A stretch of 53,625 nucleotides of DNA from CADEFF01 sp964569315 (GTDB lineage: Bacteria; Pseudomonadota; Alphaproteobacteria; Dongiales; Dongiaceae): NCBI GenBank assembly GCA_964569315.1, contig CAZMUZ010000011.1, positions 1 to 53,625 on the forward strand, given 5' to 3'. Both the position numbers and the translations under genes were made by a program. Every line of letters begins with the position of its first letter. The first letter of the stretch is position 1. The notes under the pieces were generated by a model that saw only the letters and a list, made by a program, of their open reading frames with translations, did not search any database and had not been told where the DNA came from. This document shows positions 21,090 to 29,076 of the stretch, in pieces.

Positions 21090-21494
21090 ATGATCGAGTT
21101 CTACCCGGAGATCCGGTTCGTCCATATCGCCGCCGTGATCGCCAGCGGCAGCCTGTTCCTGGTGCGCGGGCTCGCGCTCTTCGCCGGTGCGGGCTGGGCG
21201 ATGGCGATGCCGCTGCGCCTGTCGAGCCATGTCATCGACACGGTGCTGCTGACCGCAGCGCTCATGCTGATGACCGTGGTCCAGCAATATCCCTTCGTCG
21301 ACGGTTGGCTGACCGCGAAGGTGGCGTTTCTGATCCTCTACATCGCCCTCGGCAGCGTCGCGCTGAGGTCCGGCGCGGCGCGGGCGGTGCGGGTGGTCTG
21401 TTTCGCTGCGGCGCTTCTCGTCTACGGGTTCATCGTCAGCGTCGCCAGGGCGCACGATCCCTGGGGCTTCCTGGCCGGGATCGCCGGCTCCTGA
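21090..21494 (+). CDS. SirB2 family membrane protein
   Basis: A 134-residue protein with four predicted membrane helices. It opens MIEFYPEIRFVHIAAVIASG, and the FVHIAAV...SGSLFLVRG pattern plus internal SSHVIDTVLLTAALMLM match SirB2-type proteins. Their molecular role is poorly known; they are often found beside respiratory or NO-related genes. The ATG at 21090 is chosen over upstream alternatives because it starts the conserved region and lies 30 bases after the NO reductase stop. Translation coupling within the operon is likely, as no strong ribosome site is present. Confidence 0.75.
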   Translation: MIEFYPEIRFVHIAAVIASGSLFLVRGLALFAGAGWAMAMPLRLSSHVIDTVLLTAALMLMTVVQQYPFVDGWLTAKVAFLILYIALGSVALRSGAARAVRVVCFAAALLVYGFIVSVARAHDPWGFLAGIAGS

Positions 21495-21516
21495 CCGCAT
21501 TCGTCGGCGGTGGTGC

Positions 21517-22710
21517 ATGATGGCCGCAGGCAGCCGCATCGCGGCAAGCAAGCCTGCGCTCGCGATCCTGACCCACGGCTTCCGGGTGTTCTTTCTCGCG
21601 GCCGGGCTCTGGTCGGCAGTGGCGCTGGCGATCTGGATCGCGTTGTTCGTCGCCGGCGGCTCCCTTCCGAGCCGGTTCTCGCCGCTCGACTGGCATATCC
21701 ATGAGATGCTGTTCGGCTTCGTCATGGCGGCGATCGCCGGATTTCTGCTGACGGCCATTCCGAACTGGACCCGCCGGCTACCGGTAAGCGGCCGGCCGCT
21801 CGCCCTGCTGGCGAGCCTCTGGCTTCTGGGCAGGGTCGCCTGCCTGGTCTCGGGCGTCGTGCCGGCATGGCTTGCCATCGCGGCCGATCTGTCGTTTCCG
21901 GCGGCGCTGGTCGCGGTCGTCGCCCGCGAGATCGTGGCCGGCCGCAACTGGCACAATCTGGTCGTGGTCGGGCCGGTGACCTTGCTCGGCATTGCCAATC
22001 TGCTCATGCATCTGGAATCCGCCGGCATCGCCGTGCCGGCGGGCCTCGGCTGGCGGCTCGGCCTTGCCGCCGTGATCCTGCTGATCTCAGTGGTCGGCGG
22101 GCGGATCGTCCCCAGCTTCACGAGAAACTGGCTCGCGCGGCGGCAGAGCACGCGTCTGCCGGCGCCGCATGGCTGGACCGATCGGGTCGCGCTGGCCGCC
22201 CTGCCGGCGGGCCTGTTCGGCTGGGTCTTCTTTCCGGGCTTGCCGCCTGTGGGATGGCTTCTGGTCGCCGCGGCGGGCCTGCATCTCTGGCGGCTGCTGC
22301 GCTGGCGCGGATATCTGACGGGCGACGAACCGCTGCTGCTCGTGCTCCATCTCGGCTATGGCTGGCTCGTGCTGGGGACGGCCTTGCTCGGCTTCGCGAT
22401 GGCGGGTGTCGTCGTGCCGGAGACCGCCGCCGTCCATGCCCTGACGGCCGGTGCGATCGGGACGATGATCCTGGCGGTGATGACGCGCGCCACGCGCGGC
22501 CATAGCGGCCGCGACCTCGCGGCGGATCGGACGACCAGCCTGATTTATGTCCTGGTAAGCGTGGCGGCCGTCGCGCGCGTCGCGGCGGCCTTCGTCGCGG
22601 GGTGGAGCTATCCGCTTCTCATGGCGTCCGCGGGCGCATGGGTCGGCGCCTTCGGGCTTTTTGTCCTGTCCTACGGGCCGATGCTCGTCCTGCCGCGCAA
22701 GGATTCCTGA
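21517..22710 (+). CDS. nnrS: NnrS family protein
   Basis: A 397-residue polytopic membrane protein with about 12 helices. It carries the family hallmarks HGFRVFFLAAGLWS (about 20-33), DWHIHEMLFGFVMAAIAGFL (about 57-76), GGRIVPSFTRNWL and HALTAGAIGTMILAVMTRATRGHSGR (about 305-330). NnrS proteins bind haem and copper and relieve nitrosative stress, apparently by limiting formation of dinitrosyl-iron complexes; they are usually under NnrR control. It follows the SirB2-like gene after 22 bases and closes the NO operon, fitting the NnrR-like box upstream of the whole set. Confidence 0.92.
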   Translation: MMAAGSRIAASKPALAILTHGFRVFFLAAGLWSAVALAIWIALFVAGGSLPSRFSPLDWHIHEMLFGFVMAAIAGFLLTAIPNWTRRLPVSGRPLALLASLWLLGRVACLVSGVVPAWLAIAADLSFPAALVAVVAREIVAGRNWHNLVVVGPVTLLGIANLLMHLESAGIAVPAGLGWRLGLAAVILLISVVGGRIVPSFTRNWLARRQSTRLPAPHGWTDRVALAALPAGLFGWVFFPGLPPVGWLLVAAAGLHLWRLLRWRGYLTGDEPLLLVLHLGYGWLVLGTALLGFAMAGVVVPETAAVHALTAGAIGTMILAVMTRATRGHSGRDLAADRTTSLIYVLVSVAAVARVAAAFVAGWSYPLLMASAGAWVGAFGLFVLSYGPMLVLPRKDS

Positions 22711-22821
22711 GGGACGCGCTCGTGTGCGACATCCTGGCCACCCTCGCAGTGTGGGGCGGGCAGGGCGCATGAGAAATATCGAAGGATGCCTGGCCCGAGG
22801 CGAAGATCATTCGGGACGGCA

Positions 22822-22857
22822 CACCCCTCCGGAAGCAGGCAACGTCCGGAGGGGGTG
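22822..22857. terminator. strong hairpin between nnrS and tRNA-Asn
   Basis: CACCCCTCCGGA pairs with TCCGGAGGGGGTG (one bulge) around an 11-base loop. It lies downstream of both nnrS (plus strand) and the tRNA gene (minus strand), where termination is expected from both sides. Neither flank has a T run, so it is a candidate only. Confidence 0.45.
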
Positions 22858-22897
22858 CTGGAAACGACCAACCAGATTCCCGGTCTCGTTCCGAAAT

Positions 22898-22972
22898 TGG
22901 CTCCCCGGGCCGGATTCGAACCAGCGACCAAGCGGTTAACAGCCGCTTGCTCTACCACTGAGCTACCGGGGA
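22898..22972 (-). tRNA. tRNA-Asn (anticodon GTT)
   Basis: The minus strand folds as a 75-base tRNA including an encoded 3' CCA. The acceptor stem is TCCCCGG/CCGGGGA with discriminator G. The D arm has AGCTCAGTGGTAGAGC, the anticodon loop is CTGTTAA with anticodon GTT, and the T arm contains GGTTCGAATCC. Confidence 0.96.
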
Positions 22973-22987
22973 TCAGAGGCGCGGGCG

Positions 22988-23016
22988 CTTATAGCAAAAG
23001 CCCTCCCGAGCGGAAA
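22988..23016 (-). promoter_or_regulatory. possible promoter of tRNA-Asn
   Basis: On the minus strand TTTCCG (23016-23011) and TATAAG (22993-22988) are 17 bases apart, with the -10 element ending 15 bases before the tRNA. The -35 match is weak. Confidence 0.35.
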
Positions 23017-23018
23017 GC

Positions 23019-23210
23019 TCAATTCCCGACCGGCGCAAGCCCCAGAGCCGCGACAACGCATTGCGCCACCGGCAGATAGTCCGAGTTCGGCAGGTGGAAA
23101 CCCCAGAGGAAATCGCTGAGCCGCAGATGGCCCGCGAGGAACGCCTCGAGGATCATCCGGCTCACCGGATGGAGGTTCGACGGCAGGCAGGCGACGACGG
23201 CTGGCGGCAT
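23019..23210 (-). CDS. short protein of unknown function, or remnant (63 aa)
   Basis: The frame reads MPPAVVACLPSNLHPVSRMI and continues with AFLAGHLRLSDFLWGFHLPN and a hydrophobic end CVVAALGLAPVGN. The amino-acid composition is protein-like (aromatic and balanced) rather than the arginine-rich style of shadow frames here, but I know no matching family and no clear ribosome site precedes it. It could be a small regulatory protein or the C-terminal remnant of a lost gene next to a tRNA. Confidence 0.35.
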   Translation of the reverse strand: MPPAVVACLPSNLHPVSRMILEAFLAGHLRLSDFLWGFHLPNSDYLPVAQCVVAALGLAPVGN

Positions 23211-23286
23211 CGATCGCGGCTCCGCTCGGCAACGCGATGGTCCGGCCGGAAAATTCTAGGCGCGCCGCGGCCCGGTGGCGACCGGC

Positions 23287-23316
23287 TTGACAGGGTCGGG
23301 TAAGTCCGGCTTATGA
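23287..23316 (+). promoter_or_regulatory. sigma-70-like promoter of the LysR gene
   Basis: TTGACA (23287-23292), an 18-base spacer and TTATGA (23311-23316). Transcription would start near 23323, which rules out the open-frame ATG at 23313 and supports the start at 23358. Confidence 0.55.
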
Positions 23317-23357
23317 GAATAGATGTTAGAAACACTCTACAAAATACTGATATTACG

Positions 23358-24245
23358 ATGAATTTTACCCAACTTCGCGCTTTCGATGCGGTCGCGCGCA
23401 CGAGCGGGTTCTCCCGGGCCGGGAACGAGCTCGGCCTGAGCCAGCCCGCCGTCACGATCCAGGTGCGCGGGCTCGAGCAGGCGTTCGGGGTGCAGCTTTT
23501 CCGGCGCCACGGGCGTCATGTCGAGCTGACCGAGCTCGGCCAGCAGCTCTTCGAGCATACCCGCCGGCTCTTCGGCATCGAATCCGAGGCCTATGAGCTG
23601 CTGCGCTCCGGCAAGCAGCTGCTCTCCGGCGAGGTCAATCTCGCCGCGGACGGGCCCTATGCGGTGATGGGGCTGGTTTCCCGGTTCCGGCGGGAACATC
23701 CCGAGGTGCGGGTCAGCCTGCGGCTCGGCAATCCCGGCGACTGCCTCGCGCAGCTCGTGGATCAGCGGGCCGATCTGGCGCTCGCCTCGGAGGTGCCGCA
23801 GGACCGCCATATCCATGCGCTGCCCTATCTCCGGCAACCGCTGATGCTGCTGGTCCCCTCCGTGCATCCCTGGGCGCGGCGCAGCGATCTGGGGCTTGCG
23901 GATCTGGCGGGGTCCGGCATGGTGATGCGCGAGCCCGCCTCCAATACGCGCGCGCTCTTCGAGCGCCATCTCGCGCACCGCCAGCTCAAGGTCCGCGCCG
24001 CGCTCGAGCTCGATACGCGCGAAGCGGTGCGGGAGGCGGTGGCGATGGGGCTCGGCTTCGGCCTCACCCTCGAGAACGAGATCGGCACCGACGGGCGGCT
24101 GCGCGCCGTGCCGATCGAGGGCGGCTCCATCGTCTGCACGGACTATCTCGCCTGTCTCGCGGGCCAGTCCGATCGTCGCGTCGTCGCCGCGTTCTTCGCG
24201 CTCGCCGCCGACGGCGCCGCCGAGGAGACGACCGCGCGGGATTGA
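23358..24245 (+). CDS. LysR family regulator, resembling aminoethylphosphonate-type LysR
   Basis: A 295-residue LysR-type regulator. The N-terminal HTH (about 1-60) is TQLRAFDAVARTSGFSRAGN followed by SQPAVTIQVRGLEQAFGVQL. The effector domain (about 90-285) contains LRLGNPGDCLAQLVDQRADL, VMREPASNTRALFERHL and LDTREAVREAVAMGLGFGLT. From memory, REPxSxTR and the TREAVREAVAxGLG motif are those of the LysR group associated with 2-aminoethylphosphonate use, though group members also occur elsewhere. No phosphonate gene is visible here. It runs in the same direction as the cytidylyltransferase-like gene 110 bases downstream and may control it. Start at 23358 follows the promoter argument and family length. 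Confidence 0.85.
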   Translation: MNFTQLRAFDAVARTSGFSRAGNELGLSQPAVTIQVRGLEQAFGVQLFRRHGRHVELTELGQQLFEHTRRLFGIESEAYELLRSGKQLLSGEVNLAADGPYAVMGLVSRFRREHPEVRVSLRLGNPGDCLAQLVDQRADLALASEVPQDRHIHALPYLRQPLMLLVPSVHPWARRSDLGLADLAGSGMVMREPASNTRALFERHLAHRQLKVRAALELDTREAVREAVAMGLGFGLTLENEIGTDGRLRAVPIEGGSIVCTDYLACLAGQSDRRVVAAFFALAADGAAEETTARD

Positions 24246-24354
24246 CGGGAGCGGGGCTTTTCCACCATCCTCCGCCCGCCACGGCGCCTGCGGCAACCCG
24301 CTTGCCCGTCCTCGGCGCCGACCAATCCACCGCCGACGGAGTTAAGTTTTCGCC

Positions 24355-25122
24355 ATGCGGGCGATCATTCTCAGTGCCGGGCAGGGCTCGCGCCTGCTGC
24401 CCCATACCGCCGACCGGCCGAAATGCCTGGTGCCGATCGGCCGCCGCAGCTTCATCGAGTGGCAGCTCCACCAGCTCGAGGCCGGCGGCGTGACGGACAT
24501 CGTCGTCGTGACCGGCTTTCGCGCCGCCATGGTCGATGCGGAGCTGGCGCGGCTCGGCAAGGGCGGCCTCGCCGTGCGCTCGATCTACAACCCCTTCTTC
24601 AACGTGGCCGACAATCTCGGGAGCTGCTGGCTCGCGCGCGGCGAGATGGACCGCGATTTCATCATCCTGAACGGCGATACCCTGTTCGAAAGCGCGGTGC
24701 TGGCCCGGCTCCTCGAGAATGCCCGGGCGCCCGTCACCGTTACCGTCGATCGCAAGCCGCGCTACGACGCCGACGACATGAAGGTCCGGCTCGAAGGCGA
24801 TCGCGTGCTCGATATCGGCAAGACCCTGCCGCCCGAGCATAGCCAGGCGGAATCGATCGGATTGCTGCTGTTCCGGGGCGAAGGCGCGCGGGCTTTCGCC
24901 GACGCGGTGGATGCCGCGATGCGCACGCCCGAGGGCCTCAAATGGTGGTATCTGCGCACGGTTGCGGCCCTCGCCGGTCGCGGCATCGTGTCGAGCTGCT
25001 CGATCGAGGGGCTCGAATGGGGCGAAATGGACTATCCGCAGGATCTCGAGCGGCTGCAGGGCCTGACCGAAGGCTGGGTCAAGGCCGGGCGCGTGGCGCC
25101 CCGGCTCTGCCGCGAGGACTGA
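24355..25122 (+). CDS. nucleotidyltransferase, LicC/phosphocholine cytidylyltransferase-like
   Basis: A 255-residue GT-A-fold enzyme expected to form an NDP (probably CDP) derivative of a phospho-alcohol or phosphono compound. The nucleotide motif is intact: ILSAGQGSRLLPHTADRPK (about 5-23). The second metal site is FIILNGDTLFE, and the substrate side has SIYNPFFNVADNLGSCWLAR, with ESIGLLLF and WGEMDYPQDLERL at the end as in LicC-like proteins. In this locus a CDP-alcohol donor would feed the three CDP-alcohol phosphotransferases. Candidate substrates are phosphocholine, phosphoethanolamine, aminoethylphosphonate or inositol phosphate; the sequence does not decide. Its stop codon abuts the stop of the convergent next gene. 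Confidence 0.8.
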   Translation: MRAIILSAGQGSRLLPHTADRPKCLVPIGRRSFIEWQLHQLEAGGVTDIVVVTGFRAAMVDAELARLGKGGLAVRSIYNPFFNVADNLGSCWLARGEMDRDFIILNGDTLFESAVLARLLENARAPVTVTVDRKPRYDADDMKVRLEGDRVLDIGKTLPPEHSQAESIGLLLFRGEGARAFADAVDAAMRTPEGLKWWYLRTVAALAGRGIVSSCSIEGLEWGEMDYPQDLERLQGLTEGWVKAGRVAPRLCRED

Positions 25123-25923
25123 TCAGCCGCGCTGGCGCAGGATCTGTTCCGCCAGGACGAGATCGCCGGGCTTGTCGACATCGATCGCCGCTTCGGGGAA
25201 GGGCAGCACCACGGCCGCGGCCCGTGCGCCGGTGAGGCGCGTGAGCTCGCCCATCGCGCCGGCGAGGTCGAGCCGTCCGAGCAGGAACTTCGCGAAGGGG
25301 GCGACGCCGATCGCCGCGATGAGACGCCAGGGCCGCTTGCGATGGCGCTCGAGCTCCTGCCAGAAGAGCGGCAGGCGTCGCGCCGCCGGGCGCCGCAACA
25401 GGAACAGGTTGCAGCCGCTATAGCGCTCCGGTCCGAGCCGATAGAAGGTGCGGACGGCATGCGGATAGCTTCGCTCGATCGCGCGGGCGGTGGCCAGCGC
25501 CACGCCGGCATCGACATCGGGGTCCAGGTCGTCGAGGAAACGCCGCACCATCTCCGCCGTGAGGAGGGCATGGTCCGCCGTCGTCACCAGGCAGGGGAAG
25601 ACGGCGTCTCCCAACCGGTCCAGCGCCGCGACGACGCTGGCGCTGGGGCTGCCCGCCGCCGGCAGGGTCGATACGCCCGGCCGCTGCAGCAGTTCGGACA
25701 GCGCCGGCGGGGGCAACCGCAGCGTCTCGGGATCGATCACGACCGCGACGCGCTCGACCCGACCCGAGGCCGCGAGCGCATCGAGCACCCGCGCCAGCAT
25801 CGGCGTGCCGCCGACCGGCGCCAGCGCCTTGATCGGCACGCCGGCGGCGCGTGCGACGGGATCGGCGCCGGGGTCCCGGCTGCCGGCGAGAACGATCGCC
25901 GTGCAACGCGGCGGCTCGGTCAC
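25123..25923 (-). CDS. MobA-like NTP transferase
   Basis: A 266-residue nucleotidyltransferase-fold protein. The N-terminus reads TAIVLAGSRDPGADPVARAA, a variant of the LAGGxSxRM signature in which the basic residue position is altered, followed by IKALAPVGGTPMLARVLDAL. The metal-binding acidic segment appears as CLVTTADHALLT and the end is AAIDVDKPGDLVLAEQIL, typical of GTP/CTP-dependent transferases in lipid and sugar-alcohol pathways. Its ATG overlaps the stop of the upstream GNAT-like gene by four bases (ATGA), so the two are translationally coupled. This supports a role in the same lipid pathway, for example making an activated head group. Confidence 0.75.
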   Translation of the reverse strand: MTEPPRCTAIVLAGSRDPGADPVARAAGVPIKALAPVGGTPMLARVLDALAASGRVERVAVVIDPETLRLPPPALSELLQRPGVSTLPAAGSPSASVVAALDRLGDAVFPCLVTTADHALLTAEMVRRFLDDLDPDVDAGVALATARAIERSYPHAVRTFYRLGPERYSGCNLFLLRRPAARRLPLFWQELERHRKRPWRLIAAIGVAPFAKFLLGRLDLAGAMGELTRLTGARAAAVVLPFPEAAIDVDKPGDLVLAEQILRQRG

Positions 25924-27065
25924 CCGATGGCCTTCTCGTAGATGCGGTAGGTCTTGTAGGCCTTGCCGCCGACCTTCTCGATGATCTTCCGCATCGGCAG
26001 ATTATCCTCGAGGATCCAGGAAAGCTCCGCGCGCGGCATGCCGATCTTGCGGCCGCCGAGCCGCAGCGCATCCAGAATACGCAGGATCACCGCGGAACCG
26101 ATGATGGAGCGCTGATGCTTCTTGCGGAGGCCGAACAGCACCACACGGCTGGTTTTCACCCTGGAGACCTTGAGCCGCCAGAGCAGCTTCGCCCAGCCGA
26201 AGGGCAGCAGGCTTCCCTCGAGCCCCTTCAGCGCCTCGTTGAGGTTGGGCAGGCAGACGATCATCGAGGCCGGCTCGCCGTCGATCTCGGCGATCCAGAA
26301 GAGCTCGGGCTCGATGAGCGGCTTCATGCTCTTTGCGGTGTGCTCGATCTCCGCAGCCGTCATCGGCACATAGCCCCAATTGTCCGACCAGGCGTCGTTG
26401 AAGATGTCGAGGACGATCGCGAGCTCTTCCTTGTAGCGCTTCATATCCAGCCGGCGGATGCGGATCCGGCTCTCGTCGATGCCGGCGCGCGCCAGGATCT
26501 TCGCATCGGTGATCGGTGCCGCCCGCTCGACGTCGTAGTCGTAGGCGACGAGATCCTTCGCCTTGACGTAGCCCTGCTCCTCGAGGCGTCGGGTGGCGTA
26601 GGGCGGGTGATAGGTCATCAGCATCATCGGCGGAGCGTCGAAGCCATCCACCAGCATGCCGGTTTCCTCGTTCGTGGAAAGGCTCAACGGCCCGACCGCG
26701 CGCCGCATGCCGCGCTCGCGGAGCCAGGATTCGGCCGCACCCGTCAAGGCATGCCAGACTTCGGCGTCATCCGGCGCGTCGATCAGGCCGAAATGCCCGG
26801 TCGCGTTGCGATAGCGCTCAAGATAGAGCCGGTCGATCTGCGCGCTGACGCGCCCCACCGCGTCGTCGCCGCGCCAGGCGACGAAATACTGCGCCTCGGC
26901 ATGGTGGAAGTAGGGATTCTTCTTCGCGCTGAGCGCGTCCTTGCGCTCGAGCGCGAGCGGCGCCACGAAGCCCGGTTGTCCGCGATAGAGCCGCTTCGGG
27001 ATGGCGATAAACCGGTCGAGGGCCGACGCGTCCGTGACCGGCTCGACCCGCACCCTTTGCGCCAT
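25920..27065 (-). CDS. GNAT-fold N-acyltransferase, candidate bacterial ceramide synthase
   Basis: A 381-residue protein of the family often mislabelled dATP pyrophosphohydrolase. It has a GNAT-like N-terminal half (FIAIPKRLYRGQPGFVAPLA, YFVAWRGDDAVGRVSAQIDR, GPLSLSTNEETGMLVDGFD) and a second acyltransferase-like half (DIFNDAWSDNWGYVPMTAAE, MPRAELSWILEDNLPMRKII). In Caulobacter the ceramide synthase that N-acylates the sphingoid base is, from memory, a protein of this kind in the sphingolipid cluster. Serine palmitoyltransferase, ACP and CerR-like genes occur about 10 kb away in this window, and a fatty acid hydroxylase lies directly upstream. Function is therefore a context-supported inference; a generic N-acetyltransferase remains possible. 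Confidence 0.65.
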   Translation of the reverse strand: MAQRVRVEPVTDASALDRFIAIPKRLYRGQPGFVAPLALERKDALSAKKNPYFHHAEAQYFVAWRGDDAVGRVSAQIDRLYLERYRNATGHFGLIDAPDDAEVWHALTGAAESWLRERGMRRAVGPLSLSTNEETGMLVDGFDAPPMMLMTYHPPYATRRLEEQGYVKAKDLVAYDYDVERAAPITDAKILARAGIDESRIRIRRLDMKRYKEELAIVLDIFNDAWSDNWGYVPMTAAEIEHTAKSMKPLIEPELFWIAEIDGEPASMIVCLPNLNEALKGLEGSLLPFGWAKLLWRLKVSRVKTSRVVLFGLRKKHQRSIIGSAVILRILDALRLGGRKIGMPRAELSWILEDNLPMRKIIEKVGGKAYKTYRIYEKAIG

Positions 27066-27071
27066 CTTCCG

Positions 27072-27848
27072 TTACCGGGCTTCGGCGTCGCCGCCGCCCG
27101 CTGCGGCCGCGCGGAACCGCCGCGGATTGTCGTCGCCGCGCATCCCGTCCGAGAGCGCCGCCACCCAGGGATAGCGCGCGGCCTCTTCCTGCGTGTAGCC
27201 GAGATTGAACACGGTCGCGCTCTTCGGCACGTCGCGCGGCTTGTCGTAGTAGGAGCCGAGCAGCTTGTCGCAGATGTAGTTGGTGATGCCGAAATTGCCC
27301 TGCTCGTTATGGAAATGATGCGCGAGATGCAGCCGCTTGATGCGCTGCAGGAAGCGGAGCCTGGGCTGGAAATTGAGATGCTGAACGCAGTGGCAGAACT
27401 CGTAGAAGCAGGTGGTAACGAGCCCCGTGCCGAAGGCCGCCATGGCACCGGCGGGGCCGGCAACGAGCCAGCCGAGCGGCAGGGTCACGATCGCGATGGT
27501 CGGCAGCGTCGTGACGAGCGCGCCGAACAGTACATTTAGGTTGTGCGGATCCTGATGGTGGTCGAAATGGATGCGCTTCCACATCGCCGCCGTGGCCTTG
27601 GACCGGTAGAGATAGCGGCCATGCAGCACGAAGCGATGCAGTAGATACCAGACGACGGGATAAACGACGATGGCGAGCGCAATCGCCGGGAGCAGCTTCC
27701 AGGGCTGCTCCATCCAATGGATCATCAGCCCGTAGCTCGCGATGCCGAGGCCGAGATAGGCAAGGATGGCGGGGTAGGCGAAATAGGCCCGCACCAGCTC
27801 CGGCAAGGTCATCCGATCCAGGTTATGCGTGCGGTCCCAGAAACCCAT
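27072..27848 (-). CDS. fatty acid hydroxylase/sterol desaturase family membrane protein
   Basis: A 258-residue di-iron membrane oxygenase with about four helices. The histidine clusters required for iron are all present: H-x4-H (HRFVLH), HFDHHQDPH and HLAHHFHNEQGN, with an additional H in EFCHCVQHLNF. Such enzymes hydroxylate or desaturate acyl chains, sterols or sphingoid bases. Six bases separate it from the GNAT-like gene on the same strand, which suggests it modifies ceramide or its acyl chain. The ATG at 27848 is preferred to a TTG six codons upstream. The same transcript probably continues through the GNAT-like and MobA-like genes. Confidence 0.88.
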   Translation of the reverse strand: MGFWDRTHNLDRMTLPELVRAYFAYPAILAYLGLGIASYGLMIHWMEQPWKLLPAIALAIVVYPVVWYLLHRFVLHGRYLYRSKATAAMWKRIHFDHHQDPHNLNVLFGALVTTLPTIAIVTLPLGWLVAGPAGAMAAFGTGLVTTCFYEFCHCVQHLNFQPRLRFLQRIKRLHLAHHFHNEQGNFGITNYICDKLLGSYYDKPRDVPKSATVFNLGYTQEEAARYPWVAALSDGMRGDDNPRRFRAAAAGGGDAEAR

Positions 27849-27990
27849 CTTACTCGAAATCCTCAAGCATGACGGTAGCTTACCGGCAATCTAGTGAGCG
27901 GGTCGCGGGGCGGCAAGCCCGCCCGGTGCCGCAGCCCCGCCGGTCCCTCATACCGGCACGCGAGGGCAAAAATCGTTAAACCGCCGCGCT

Positions 27991-29076
27991 TCAATGGCCT
28001 TCCACGCGGATCAGCGAGGCGGCGCCGATCATGGTGAAGAGCGCCATCGGGCTCCAGGCGGCAAGCAAGGGAGGCAGCATCCCGGATTCGCCGAGCGCCT
28101 GCAGCAGCCCGTCGGCGATGAAATAGAGGAAGCCGAGGCCGATCCCGACGATGAGGCCGAGGGCGACGCCGCGCTGGCGTTGCAGCGACTGCGCGACGGG
28201 GGCCGCCAGCAACACCATGATGAGGCTGATGGCCGGGAGAGCCATGCGCCGATTGACCCAGGTTTCATAGAAATAGGTCGGATGGCTGCCGACATCCTGG
28301 TTCCTGGCGAAGGCTCTGAGCTGCCGCAGCGACAGGCTCGCGGGCGAGGCCGCGAGATTGGAAAAATGGGTCGGCAGCAGTGCGGTTTCCCACGGCAGTT
28401 CCGAGAAGCGCTGGATGCCGCTCGCGCTGGGCGCCGGCGCGAACCGTTCCACGTCATAGAGGCGCCACCCGTTCTCGCCATAGATCGCGCGGGCCGCGGT
28501 GATGCGGTAGCGAAAATCGTGATTCGCGTCGCGCTCGAAGAGGGTCACGTCGTTGAGCAGAGTCCCGCGACGGCCGACGCTGCTGACCCGCACGAGCGTC
28601 TGCCCGTCGCGTATCCACACCGCGGCGGCTGGATCGGATTTCGGATCGGGGGCGAGCTCGTCGGCGCTCGCATCCCACTCCGCCATCGCGCGCGTCGCGA
28701 CCGGCGCGACCTGGTCCGCCATGACGAAATGGAAGGCGGCCACGAGCAGCCCGGCCGGCAGGAAGGCCAGCAGCAAACGGTAGTAGGAGACGCCGGCCGC
28801 CTTCAGGGCCAGCACCTCGGCACTCTGGGCGAGCCGGCTCAGCACCATCAGCGAACCGAGCAGCACGGCGAAGGGCGTGATGAAGGAGGCGAGCTCGGGG
28901 AGGCGATAGCCGACATAGCGGACCACGACCATGAAGCTGTTGCCGTGACGGTCGAACAGCCGGTCGGTGTTGTTGAGAAGATCGATGAGCTGCAGCAGCG
29001 CCACGAAGCTGAACATCATCAGCGCTACATGCACCAGGAAGAGGCGCGACACATAGCCCGTCAGGGTGCGCATCAT
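27991..29076 (-). CDS. lptG: LptG-like permease
   Basis: A 361-residue YjgP/YjgQ permease with three helices at each end and a central periplasmic beta-jellyroll-like domain. Family landmarks include an N-terminal amphipathic helix (TGYVSRLFLVHVALMMFSFV), LPELASFITPFAVLLGSLMV, LSRLAQSAEVLALKAAGVSY and the C-terminal NRRMALPAISLIMVLLAAPV. With LptF and the LptB ATPase it pulls LPS or another lipid from the inner membrane to the periplasmic bridge. Its start overlaps the lptF stop by four bases. LptB, LptC and LptA are not in the window. Location inside a sphingolipid locus leaves open that the pair serves a different lipid. Confidence 0.88.
   Translation of the reverse strand: MMRTLTGYVSRLFLVHVALMMFSFVALLQLIDLLNNTDRLFDRHGNSFMVVVRYVGYRLPELASFITPFAVLLGSLMVLSRLAQSAEVLALKAAGVSYYRLLLAFLPAGLLVAAFHFVMADQVAPVATRAMAEWDASADELAPDPKSDPAAAVWIRDGQTLVRVSSVGRRGTLLNDVTLFERDANHDFRYRITAARAIYGENGWRLYDVERFAPAPSASGIQRFSELPWETALLPTHFSNLAASPASLSLRQLRAFARNQDVGSHPTYFYETWVNRRMALPAISLIMVLLAAPVAQSLQRQRGVALGLIVGIGLGFLYFIADGLLQALGESGMLPPLLAAWSPMALFTMIGAASLIRVEGH

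Noticed and set aside
22822..22972. Integration site at tRNA-Asn
   Set aside because: No integrase and no second copy of the tRNA 3' end is visible; the hairpin nearby is better read as a terminator.
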